A DNA stretch of 50,400 nucleotides. It comes from CAVROT01 sp963722905. Lineage in GTDB: Bacteria; Pseudomonadota; Alphaproteobacteria; Rhodobacterales; Rhodobacteraceae. The translations under genes were made by a program, and so were the position numbers. Position 1 is the first letter of the stretch. Each line of letters starts with the position of its first letter. The notes below the pieces were generated by a model. It was not told where the DNA came from. It was given only the letters and a program-made list of their open reading frames with translations, and searched no databases. The stretch spans positions 1 to 50,400 of the forward strand of contig CAVROT010000010.1 of the NCBI GenBank assembly GCA_963722905.1. The letters are read 5' to 3'. This document shows, piece after piece, positions 35,606-44,110 of the stretch.

Positions 35606-36867
35606 CAGCCGGCGACCCGCCGCATCAGGAGCGCCGCGTTCGTACCGCCGAAGCCGAAGGAGTTCGACAGCGCCACGTCGAAGTCGCGCCGGACAGGCGC
35701 GTTGGCGGCCAGGTCGATGGGCGTCTCGGCCGCCGGATCGTCGAGGTTGATCGTCGGCGGCGCGATGCCGTCGCGCAGGGCGAGGATGCAGAAGATCGCC
35801 TCGACCGCGCCCGCCGCACCCAGAAGGTGCCCGATGGAGGACTTGGTGGACGACATCACCGCCCCGCCCGCGGCGTCGCCCAGCAACCGCTCGACGGCGC
35901 CCAGCTCGATCGTGTCGGCCATGGTGCTGGTCCCGTGGGCGTTGATGTAGCCGATCTCGGCCACGTCGATGCCGGCGCGCGCGACGGCGGCGCGCATCGC
36001 CCGCTCGGCGCCCTCGTGGTCGGGCGGCGGGGCGGTGATGTGATACGCGTCGCCCGACAGGCCGTAGCCGATGATCTCGGCGTATATGCGTGCGCCGCGG
36101 GCGACCGCGTGCTCGTATTCCTCCAGAACGACGACGCCGGCACCCTCGCCCATGACGAACCCGTCGCGACCCTTGTCCCAGGGACGCGAGGCACGCACCG
36201 GATCGTCGCCCCGCCTGGTGCTGAGCGCCTTGCACGCGTTGAACCCGGCGATCCCGATCTCGCTGATCGGAGCCTCGGCGCCGCCGGCGATCATGACGTC
36301 GGCGTCGCCCCACTGGATCAGCCGCGCCGCGTCGCCGATGGCATGCGCGCCGGTCGAGCACGCCGTGACCACCGAATGGTTCGGCCCCTTGAACCCGTAG
36401 CGGATGCCGACCTGCCCGCTGATAAGGTTGATCAGCGATCCGGGGATGAAGAACGGCGACACCCGGCGCGGCCCCCTCTCGCGGATCATCACCGCGGTCT
36501 CGGCGATTGTCGTCAGCCCGCCGATGCCCGATCCGATCATGACGCCGGTTCGCAGGCGGTCGGCCTCGTCCTCGGGCAACCAGCCGGCGTCGCGCACCGC
36601 CATTTCCGCCGCCGCCATGCCGTAGAGGATGAAGTCGTCGACCTTGCGCTGCTCCTTGGGCTCCATCCACATGTCGGGGTCGAAGGTGCCGTCTGTGCCG
36701 TCGCCGCGCGGGATCTCGCAGGCGTAGGTGGTGGCCAGGTGCGAAGCGTCGAAACGGGTGATCGTCGCGGCGCCGGATTGCCCGTCCAGAAGGCGCGCCC
36801 ACGATTCCTCGACGCCGGATGCCAGCGGGCTGACCATGCCGAGCCCCGTCACCACCACTCGCCTCAT
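35605..36867 (-). CDS. fabF: Beta-ketoacyl-ACP synthase II
   Basis: A 420-residue condensing enzyme that elongates acyl-ACP with malonyl-ACP. The catalytic triad is visible: Cys170 in T-A-C-S-T-G-A, His310 in N-A-H-G-T-S-T and His346 in S-S-I-G-H-L-L-G-A-A-G, with K341 before it. The length and the N-terminal R-V-V-V-T-G-L-G match FabF. The start ATG (36867) is chosen because the upstream open frame adds only low-complexity residues. It is coupled to mltG downstream and faces the PilZ gene upstream. Confidence 0.95.
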   Translation of the reverse strand: MRRVVVTGLGMVSPLASGVEESWARLLDGQSGAATITRFDASHLATTYACEIPRGDGTDGTFDPDMWMEPKEQRKVDDFILYGMAAAEMAVRDAGWLPEDEADRLRTGVMIGSGIGGLTTIAETAVMIRERGPRRVSPFFIPGSLINLISGQVGIRYGFKGPNHSVVTACSTGAHAIGDAARLIQWGDADVMIAGGAEAPISEIGIAGFNACKALSTRRGDDPVRASRPWDKGRDGFVMGEGAGVVVLEEYEHAVARGARIYAEIIGYGLSGDAYHITAPPPDHEGAERAMRAAVARAGIDVAEIGYINAHGTSTMADTIELGAVERLLGDAAGGAVMSSTKSSIGHLLGAAGAVEAIFCILALRDGIAPPTINLDDPAAETPIDLAANAPVRRDFDVALSNSFGFGGTNAALLMRRVAG

Positions 36868-37016
36868 GCCGTCACCCCGCCTCGCCGCCCCGGCCCGGAC
36901 CGCGTGATACACCGCACCGCCACGGCTGGAAAGGGGACGGTCCGCGCCCTGCCGCCGTCCGACCTGCATCGCGGGCAACGGAGGATTCATCCTTCCGTGG
37001 GAGAAGGATACCTGAA

Positions 37017-38012
37017 ATGCCGCAAGGAAGGGCCACCACCGCCATGCCGATCCCGCGCCTCAGACAGGCAGGCCAGACACTTGCCGTGGCAGGTCTGGTG
37101 GGCCTCTCGCCCGTCGCGGCCGCCGCCGATGCGCTGGCGTGCCCATCGACCGTGTGGCTGCTGGGTATCTCCAACGGCACCGCAGGACTGCTGTCGCTGA
37201 GGGCGAAGCCCGCGGCGGACCGAACGCCCGAGGCCGAAGAGTCCCTGACGCGACAGCTGCACCAGCTGTTGTCGCCGGACGAGGCGTCGCGCCACATGGC
37301 GGACCTGAAGATGACGCTGCCGCCCGACGAGCTGTCCCAGCTTGCAGCGGTGCTGAACGACTGGGCGATGCTGGCCTCGGCCACCCGGGCCCCAGACCCT
37401 GTGGCGTTCGCCGACTATGCCGGTTCGGAGATGGCGAAGCGGCAGACGGCGACCCTGCGCCGGCTACTCAACGACCATGGCTGTCCGTCGCTGTCGGACC
37501 GGTCGGGGCGCGACGTCGACGGCCTGCCGGCCCCGGCGGACCGCACCGCGGGCGGGCCTTCGGGGTTGGGCACGGCCATCGTCGGCCCCCTGAACGAGGC
37601 GCGCGTTTCGGCGACGCTGATCGTCCTGCAAATCCTGTTCCTGGCCGGCCTCGTGCAGTTGGGCGCGCGCGTTCGCGGTCGCCGACGCCGCTATGACTGC
37701 GACATTCCCTGTCACGTCATTCTGGACGACGAGATCGTGGAAGGTCGGGTCCTCAACCTGTCGAAGACCGGATGCCTGATCTCCGGCGGACCGGGCCGCG
37801 AGGCGGGGGTGCGGTTCGTCCTCGGGGTCGGGTCGCATTACCGGGCGGCGCATATCACCCGCACCGCAGAGGACACCGTAGCGGCGACGTTCGACACCCC
37901 GCTGGACAGGCAGACGCTGGTGGAGCTTCTGGGGGAGGACAGCGGCACCAAGGCAAGCATGACGTCGGGCGAAAGAGGACCGGACGCGGCCTACACGGCA
38001 GCGCCGGCGTAG
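37017..38012 (+). CDS. Exported/membrane PilZ-domain protein
   Basis: A 331-residue protein. A signal-like hydrophobic segment lies at residues 20-40, a second membrane helix at about 200-220 (T-L-I-V-L-Q-I-L-F-L-A-G-L), and a cytoplasmic C-terminal PilZ domain follows at about 225-310. The c-di-GMP signature is present as R-R-R-R-Y-D-C (R-x-x-x-R type) and L-N-L-S-K-T-G (N-x-S-x-x-G). The periplasmic stretch between the helices is helical and contains Cys at about residue 42 and 153. It probably senses c-di-GMP and affects motility or surface behaviour. GAGAAGG precedes the ATG. The gene is divergent from fabF. Confidence 0.8.
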   Translation: MPQGRATTAMPIPRLRQAGQTLAVAGLVGLSPVAAAADALACPSTVWLLGISNGTAGLLSLRAKPAADRTPEAEESLTRQLHQLLSPDEASRHMADLKMTLPPDELSQLAAVLNDWAMLASATRAPDPVAFADYAGSEMAKRQTATLRRLLNDHGCPSLSDRSGRDVDGLPAPADRTAGGPSGLGTAIVGPLNEARVSATLIVLQILFLAGLVQLGARVRGRRRRYDCDIPCHVILDDEIVEGRVLNLSKTGCLISGGPGREAGVRFVLGVGSHYRAAHITRTAEDTVAATFDTPLDRQTLVELLGEDSGTKASMTSGERGPDAAYTAAPA

Positions 38013-38149
38013 GGACCTGTCACGGCTGCATCCGGGCTTTGCCCGTCATGACCCGATCCGTCGCGCCGCGGCGGGTTTCCGCCCGCAACGCTGCGCCTTG
38101 TGTCGCAAGCGCGCCGGCCGGCCGCAGACGGGCCGGCCGGGCGTGAAAA

Positions 38150-38383
38150 TCAGACGGCTTCCTTGATGAACTTCACCGCGTCGCCGAAGGTCTGGATCGT
38201 CTCGGCGGCATCGTCGGGGATCTCTATCCCGAACTCCTCCTCGAACGCCATCACCAGCTCGACCGTGTCGAGGCTGTCGGCCCCCAGATCGTCGATGAAG
38301 GACGCGTTCTCCACGACCTTCTCCTCCTCGACGCCCAGATGCTCGACGACGATCTTCTTCACGCGCTCGGCGATGTCGCTCAT
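38150..38383 (-). CDS. acpP: Acyl carrier protein
   Basis: A 77-residue acidic carrier protein. The phosphopantetheine site is D-S-L at residues 36-38, with Ser37 modified, within F-I-D-D-L-G-A-D-S-L-D-T. It shuttles the growing acyl chain between the Fab enzymes encoded around it. It follows fabG on the same strand after about 240 bases, in which no other gene is seen. Confidence 0.98.
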   Translation of the reverse strand: MSDIAERVKKIVVEHLGVEEEKVVENASFIDDLGADSLDTVELVMAFEEEFGIEIPDDAAETIQTFGDAVKFIKEAV

Positions 38384-38626
38384 GGATATGCCTCTTTCCT
38401 GCTCTCGGAACCGCGTCCCGTTTCGTTCCGGCCGACCGTCATGAACGGTGGTTCGGCCACTTCACTTCCGCCGTTTCGGTGGAAACGTCCGAGGGGGACG
38501 ACACCGGAAACCGACCGACGACCGCCCTCAAAATTGGTGCCGTCGCCTATACCATACCGCCGCCGCTTGGCAATCCGTTTCGCCGGGCGCGCCGATGGAC
38601 ACCGCTCTCTGCGGTTCCCTGCGCGC

Positions 38627-39373
38627 CTACAGCATCGCCAGCCCGCCGTTCACATGCAGCGTCGTGCCGGTGACATAGGCCGCCTCCGGGCTGGCCAGGA
38701 ACAGCGCCGCCGCGGCCACCTCCTCGCCGGTGCCCATCCGGCCGGCCGGCACCTGGGCCAGGATCGCGGTTCTCTGGGCGTCGCCCAGCTTGTCGGTCAT
38801 CGCCGTCTCGATGAAGCCCGGGGCGATGCAGTTGACCGTGATGCCGCGCGACGCGACCTCGTGCGCCAGCGACTTCGACATCGCCGCGACACCCGCCTTG
38901 GACGCGGCATAGTTGGCCTGACCCGGGTTGCCCGTCGACCCGATGACGGACGTCACGTTGACGATCCGGCCCCACCGGGCCTTCATCATCCCGCGCAGGA
39001 CGCCGCGGCTGAGGCGGAATGTTGCCGTAAGGTTCACGTCAAGCACCGCCTGCCAGTCGGCGTCGGACATCCGCATCATCAGCCCGTCGCGGGTGATCCC
39101 GGCGTTGTTGATCAGGATGTCCAGCCCGCCCATCGCATCCGCGGCGCGGCCCGGCAGGGCGTCGGCCGCTACAGCGTCGGAAAGGTCGCAGGGGACGCAA
39201 TGCGCCCGGTCGCCCAGTTCCGCGGCCAGCGCCTCCAGCGGCGCCTCGCGCGTGCCCGACAGCGCCACCGTCGCGCCCGCCGCGTAAAGTGCGCGCGCCA
39301 CCGCGCCGCCGATGCCGCCCGAGGCGCCGGTGACCAGCGCCATACGGCCGCCCAGATCGAAGATGCCGCTCAT
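38627..39373 (-). CDS. fabG: 3-oxoacyl-ACP reductase
   Basis: A 248-residue SDR enzyme that reduces 3-oxoacyl-ACP with NADPH. The nucleotide motif T-G-A-S-G-G-I-G is at residues 15-22, and the catalytic residues are Ser142, Tyr155 and Lys159 (A-N-Y-A-A-S-K). I-N-N-A-G-I-T-R-D lies between. The ATG overlaps the fabD stop by four bases (ATGA), so the two are translated together. Confidence 0.96.
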   Translation of the reverse strand: MSGIFDLGGRMALVTGASGGIGGAVARALYAAGATVALSGTREAPLEALAAELGDRAHCVPCDLSDAVAADALPGRAADAMGGLDILINNAGITRDGLMMRMSDADWQAVLDVNLTATFRLSRGVLRGMMKARWGRIVNVTSVIGSTGNPGQANYAASKAGVAAMSKSLAHEVASRGITVNCIAPGFIETAMTDKLGDAQRTAILAQVPAGRMGTGEEVAAAALFLASPEAAYVTGTTLHVNGGLAML

Positions 39374-40320
39374 GCCGTTTCCTCCCTCTGGCCAGCCAAT
39401 GCCGCCATGACCTCGTCCGGCGTCCCGACGGAACGGACGGCGGCGTTCTTGTCGATCCGCCGGATCATGCCCGACAGCGCCTTGCCGGCGCCGATCTCCC
39501 AGAATGCCGTCACGCCCTGATCCGCCATCCAGGCGACGCTCTCGCGCCAGCGCACGGCACCGGTCACCTGTGCGACCAGCAGGTCGCGGATCGTGTCGGG
39601 GTCGTCCTCGGCCCGCGCGGTCACATTGCAGACGACAGGCGGCACGGGTGCCTGCATCGCCACCTCGTCCAGCGCGGTGCGCATCGCCTCGGCCGCGGGC
39701 GCCATCAGGGCACAATGGAACGGCGCCGATACCGGCAGCGCGACGGCCCGCCGGGCACCGCGCGCCTTGGCGATCTCCATGGCGCGCGCCACCGCGGCAG
39801 CGTGCCCCGAGATGACCACCTGCGCCGGATCGTTGTCGTTGGCCGCAGCGCAGACTTCGCCCTGCGCGGCCTCGGCGGCGACAGCGCGCGCCGCCTCCAG
39901 GTCAAGGCCCAGCAGCGCCGCCATCGCGCCGACCCCCACCGGCACCGCCTCCTGCATCGCCCGGCCGCGCAGACGCAGCAGCCGCGCGGCATCGCCGATG
40001 CCCAGCGCGCCCGCCGCCGCCAGAGCGGAATACTCGCCCAGCGAATGGCCCGCGACGAAGGCCGCGCCGCCGATCGCGAACCCCTCGGCCTCGAGGGCCC
40101 GCAGGGCGGCCAGGGACGTGGCCATCAGCGCGGGCTGGGCGTTGGCCGTCAGCGTCAGCGTGTCGGCGTCGCCCTCCCAGATCTTCGCCGAAAGCCTTTC
40201 GCCAAGCGCGTCGTCGACCTCGTCGAAGACGGCGCGCGCGGCGGGCCAGCGGTCCGCCAGCGCCCGCCCCATGCCGACCGCCTGGGCGCCCTGCCCCGGG
40301 AACACCAGTGCCAGACCCAT
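39370..40320 (-). CDS. fabD: Malonyl-CoA:ACP transacylase
   Basis: A 316-residue acyltransferase that loads malonyl groups onto ACP. The active-site motif G-H-S-L-G-E-Y has Ser93, and the partner His is H202 in S-A-P-F-H-C. F-P-G-Q-G-A-Q is at the N-terminus and N-V-T-A at the usual place. The open frame extends upstream, but the ATG at 40320 gives the conserved N-terminus. It heads the fabD-fabG-acpP group on the minus strand. Confidence 0.96.
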   Translation of the reverse strand: MGLALVFPGQGAQAVGMGRALADRWPAARAVFDEVDDALGERLSAKIWEGDADTLTLTANAQPALMATSLAALRALEAEGFAIGGAAFVAGHSLGEYSALAAAGALGIGDAARLLRLRGRAMQEAVPVGVGAMAALLGLDLEAARAVAAEAAQGEVCAAANDNDPAQVVISGHAAAVARAMEIAKARGARRAVALPVSAPFHCALMAPAAEAMRTALDEVAMQAPVPPVVCNVTARAEDDPDTIRDLLVAQVTGAVRWRESVAWMADQGVTAFWEIGAGKALSGMIRRIDKNAAVRSVGTPDEVMAALAGQREETA

Positions 40321-40590
40321 CGCATGCCTCCTGCGTCGCCCCGCCCCGTCGCGGTCCGGCAGGGTTAGCGGCGACGCGGGCGCGGCGCAATCGCTGGCGA
40401 TCCGCTCCACCCGCGTCCGCGCCGACCCGCCGCGCGACGGCCGTGCACGCGCAGCGCAACCGCGCCGGGCACCGGCGGTCCTGCGGACGCCTCAGGCTGT
40501 TCGCTCGCGCACGCCTCATCGCTCACTAGCCGCGTTCCCCCGGCCCCGCCGATCCCCTAGATACGGCGGGACCCGACCCGGAGACCGCCG

Positions 40591-41793
40591 ATGCCCTTCG
40601 CCAATACCCGCCTGACCTACGGCACCGTCACACGCAGCTTCCACTGGCTGACGGCCCTGCTGATCCTCACCGCTATCCCGCTGGGCGTCTACGCGAACCG
40701 GCTGCCCTGGGACACGGGCGAGGCACTGGCCTGGAAGGCGCAGGTCTTTTCCATCCACAAGACCGTCGGTGTCGCCACCTTCGCGGTCGCGGCGCTGCGT
40801 ATCCTGTGGGCGCTGACCCAGCGCAAGCCCGCGCCGGTCCACCCGGAGCGCCGCGCCGAGACGCTGGCGGCCGAGGTCACGCACTGGGCGCTCTATGCCG
40901 CGCTGGTCGTCGTGCCGCTGTCGGGCTGGATCACCCACGCGGCCGCCGAGGGGTTCGCGCCGATCCTGTGGCCGTTCGGCCAGTCCCTGCCGCTGGTGCC
41001 CAAATCCCACGGATGGGAGGCGGGGGCCGCGGCCGTGCACTGGGTCTTCACCAAGGTGCTGGTGGTCGCACTGCTTCTTCACATCGCGGGCACGCTCAAG
41101 CACGCCTTCGTCGACCGCGACGCGACCTTGTCGCGGATGGCCTTCGGCCCCACGGATCTGCGCGGCATCGACGGGCGCGCCCGCCACCGCCACGCCCCGG
41201 CGATCGTCGCGGCTCTGGCGCTCTACCTCGCGGGCTTCGGCCTTGCGTGGGCCATCGTTCCGGCCGAGACGGACCGCCCGTCGGCCCCGGTGCTGGCGCA
41301 GGCCGAGGGGGGCGGCTGGCAGGTGCAGGAAGGCACGCTGTCGATCACGGTGCAGCAGTTCGGCAGCGAAGTGACCGGCAGCTTTGCCGACTGGACGGCC
41401 GACATCGACTTCGACCCCGACGCGCCGGGCGACACGCTGGGCCGGGTCACCGTCGAGGTCGCCATCGCCTCGCTGACGCTGGGTTCGGTCACAGACCAGG
41501 CGATGGGGGCGGAATACTTCGACGCCGAGGGCTTTCCCGTCGCCACCTTCACGGCCGACATCCGCGCGGACGGCGACGCCTATGTCGCCGACGGCACCCT
41601 GACGCTGCGGGGAGAGACGGTGCCGCTGGCCCTGCCCTTCATCCTCGCCATCGAAGGCGACACGGCCCGGATGGAAGGGGAGGCGATCCTCGACCGGATG
41701 TCGTGGAGCATCGGAGCGTCCCAGACCGACCCGGGCACTTTGGGTCTCGACGTGAGAGTCGACGTGGGATTGCAGGCGACCCGGCCCGAATGA
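40591..41793 (+). CDS. Cytochrome b561 - YceI fusion protein
   Basis: A 400-residue two-domain protein. Residues 1-215 form a b561-type di-haem membrane domain with four helices and paired His residues (F-H-W-L near residue 18, I-H-K-T-V-G, T-H-W-A-L-Y, L-L-L-H-I-A-G). A further helix at 205-225 leads to the periplasmic YceI domain (about 240-400), a lipocalin-like barrel: G-S-F-A-D-W-T-A-D-I-D-F-D, A-E-Y-F-D-A-E-G-F-P-V-A-T-F. Such fusions probably pass electrons from quinol to a lipid-like or quinone ligand in the periplasm; the exact reaction is unknown. The ATG follows GGAG. The stop lies at the edge of the 4.7-kb accessory island. Confidence 0.92.
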   Translation: MPFANTRLTYGTVTRSFHWLTALLILTAIPLGVYANRLPWDTGEALAWKAQVFSIHKTVGVATFAVAALRILWALTQRKPAPVHPERRAETLAAEVTHWALYAALVVVPLSGWITHAAAEGFAPILWPFGQSLPLVPKSHGWEAGAAAVHWVFTKVLVVALLLHIAGTLKHAFVDRDATLSRMAFGPTDLRGIDGRARHRHAPAIVAALALYLAGFGLAWAIVPAETDRPSAPVLAQAEGGGWQVQEGTLSITVQQFGSEVTGSFADWTADIDFDPDAPGDTLGRVTVEVAIASLTLGSVTDQAMGAEYFDAEGFPVATFTADIRADGDAYVADGTLTLRGETVPLALPFILAIEGDTARMEGEAILDRMSWSIGASQTDPGTLGLDVRVDVGLQATRPE

Positions 41794-42143
41794 GGCATAC
41801 GGCAGGACCATTCCCCGTAGGTTGGGCGTACACGACGAAGACCGGTGACCGGCGCGGTGGCGGCGACTGGCAGCGCTCGACTTGCAACGCATTCACGTCA
41901 TAGGCGACGGCGAGTCGATCTGGCGGTCCGCCATGCGGACATACCGCTGAAGAGCCCCGCTCGATCGGAGTCCGGGCCCCCGGTTCGGTTCTTTCGGGGC
42001 AGGGGGGATGACGGCGGTGATGGGGTGGCGGCACGACGCGCGGGGTGCATTGTTCCTCGGGCCCTTCCTCGAGGATCGCGTTCCCGTGGATCGTCCGGTC
42101 CGGTCGATCGGCCGGTTCGCGGGCCTCGGCGGCATCCGGCAGC

Positions 42144-42246
42144 GCCCCGCCCCTTTCCACGGCCCCGCCCCTTCCACGGCCCCGCCCCTTCCACGGCCCC
42201 GCCCCTTCCGCGGCCCCGCCCCTTCCACGGCCCCGCCCCTTCCACG
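42144..42246 (+). repeat. 17-base minisatellite, six units
   Basis: Six head-to-tail copies of GCCCCGCCCCTTCCACG with one 18-base first unit (extra T) and one unit with a single substitution (CGCG for CACG). Flanks are unrelated. The array is a multiple of 17 and so shifts frame every unit, which argues against a protein-coding role. Confidence 0.85.
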
Positions 42247-42618
42247 GCACGGCGGGGCGGCTTTCGGTCGATCCCGCGCCGATGGTCCGAATGCTGCCGG
42301 CGGGGCGCTGCTGCGCGATCGGGTCCGGGCGCCGCCTTCGCGCGGAGGTCCGCCCCGGCCCGGCGTGCCGGCGGGTCTGCCGTCTCGACCTCGCCGACCG
42401 CGTCCCGGACCATCCGACCGTCTCCGGGAACCGCCACGGGCGTTCTTGCGACAGCGACCCGTTGCGGCATCTGTCCGGGACGGTCCTGACGCGATGCCTT
42501 GCGGAGGGCCCGGCCGGGGGCGGGGCGTCCGGAGCCGACGCCTCCCTCATCGAGGCGGATGCGGGCCGGTCCTCCGGGGAGACGTGCGGGGCCCGGGTGG
42601 CGACGAAGACGACGACTT

Positions 42619-42775
42619 GTGCCGCCGGGACCCGTGCCGCTCGGACCCGTGCCGCCGGGACCCGTGCCACTCGGGGCCGTGCCGCCGGGACCCGTGCCGC
42701 CGGGGCCCGTGGCGACGAACACGCGACCCGTGCCACCGGGACCCGTGCCGCCGGGACCCGTGCCGCTCGGGGCCG
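42619..42775 (+). repeat. 15-base minisatellite, about ten units
   Basis: Tandem copies of GTGCCGCCGGGACCC with variants (CTCGGACCC, CTCGGGGCC, ACCGGGACCC), interrupted once by a 21-base unit near 42709-42729. A 15-base period keeps frame and would read as five-residue repeats on either strand (Gly-Pro-Gly-Gly-Thr type on the minus strand, Asp-Pro-Cys-Arg-Arg type on the plus strand). I found no gene context for either. Confidence 0.8.
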
Positions 42776-42969
42776 TCCCGATGCCCTCGATGGCGCGGCC
42801 TTCGGAGCGGCGACGTCCGTCCGGCCCGGCACGATGTCGCCCCTCAGATCCCGCTGCGCGGGTTCGGGGGGGGCAACGGCGACAGACCCTTCTTCGCCTG
42901 CAGCACGAACGGCCCGGTCGATCCGGGGAGCGCGGTCATCCCTCTCGGGACATCGCTGCGCGATGCCCT

Positions 42970-43762
42970 GCCGGGCAGCGGTCGACGTGGCGGCGACCGC
43001 GCCGATCCGCCGGGCCGGGGTCGGCGCGGTCCGCGACATGCCCGTCGGGACGGCCGATCGGTTCGACCTGCACCCCGAACGCCGCGCCGCCGACACCGCC
43101 TGGCGCCGGGCCCCGTGCCGGGCTGGCCGACGTTCCGGGCGATGCGGCGCATCGACGGCCACGGTCCGGACGTGCTGCCGGCCCTTGCGCTGCCGCCGGC
43201 ACCGCCCGCGGATCGGCCGACATGCGCGGCCGGCGCGTCGACGAGCAGCGGAACGAGCCCCGCATTCCGGTCCTCGACAGGACCGTGCGCCAGGACGGCG
43301 ACTTCCCGGCGGCGGACGTCGCCTTCGACGCGCAGGCCAACGCGTACGCCTGCCCTTACGGCAAGCAGATCGGGACGTACTGGCGCACCATGACCGGGCC
43401 GCGCCCCGGCCCGCGGCGGGGACGACACCTGTCGCGCCCTTGCCGGCGCGGCGGACCGCCCGGTCCGCGCCCCCGGGGCGCGGTTCGCGCCGGTCCGCGC
43501 CGTCCGCAAGATCGCGCGCCACGCCCATGAGGACGCGCGGGACCGGGCCCGCGCGATCGCCCGGACCGACGCCTGCGTCGCGTCGATCTGCGCCCGGAAG
43601 AAGGCCGGGATGCCCTTCGCGCACCTCGAACGCCTGCCGAAGCCCGACCGGCTGCCCCTCGCGCGACCGCGCGGCGCGAAAGACCGGCGCCTCCGCGCCA
43701 CCGCAGCCCGCGACCTCCGCAAGATGCCAAAGCCGGTCCCCGCCGAACCCAGGGCCGCCTAA
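42970..43762 (+). mobile_element. Decayed IS1182-like transposase remnant
   Basis: Three frames in succession carry pieces of one DDE transposase. Frame A (about 42970-43130): D-V-A-A-T-A, then D-R-F-D-L-H-P-E-R-R-A-A-D-T-A. Frame B (about 43230-43400): R-I-P-V-L-D-R-T-V-R-Q-D-G-D-F, then F-D-A-Q-A-N-A-Y-A-C-P-Y-G-K. Frame C (about 43502-43762): R-K-I-A-R-H-A-H-E-D-A-R-D, A-R-K-K-A-G-M-P-F-A-H-L-E-R, ending at TAA. These match, in order, the middle and C-terminal parts of IS1182-family transposases (where R-K-K-V-E-M-L-F-A-H-L-K-R is usual). Two frameshifts and many substitutions make it inactive. Terminal inverted repeats were not found. Confidence 0.7.
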
Positions 43763-43837
43763 GCGGAGGCGATGTGATCTTCCCCCGGTCTGTTGGACTT
43801 GCTGACAGGGTCGGGGCGCGCCGGACAGGGGTGTTCG

Positions 43838-44110
43838 ATGGCGGAACGGAAGCGGCGCGGGTTTGCGGATGGGTCGACGACTGGAGCGGTGGATCGTGCT
43901 CGACCGGGTGGGATGGCGATCGCCGCGGTGGCCGGGGAGCCGGGGCCGCACGGGACGGTCCTGCGGCGGTGGACCCGCGCGGTTCGCCGGCGGGGCCGCA
44001 CCGGCGCCGTCCCGGCGGCCGCCATCCGTCTCGGCGACGCCGTCCCCGGCCGATCCGGCGGCTGAGCGTGCCCGGCGCGAGCGCGGGTCGCACCGCGCCG
44101 GGACGGGGCG
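43838..44110 (+). mobile_element. Probable decayed IS3-family orfA (helix-turn-helix) remnant
   Basis: The frame from ATG 43838 reads M-A-E-R-K-R-R-G-F, A-V-D-R-A-R-P-G-G-M-A-I-A-A-V-A-G-E, then T-V-L-R-R-W-T-R, close to the N-terminal HTH of IS3/IS2-type orfA (A-V-R-L-V-x-x-x-G-x-S-I-A-x-V-A-x-E-L-G ... L-R-R-W). A second frame then gives D-P-A-A-E-R-A-R-R-E-R, resembling the later Leu-zipper part. One frameshift separates them. No orfB was recognised. Confidence 0.45.
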
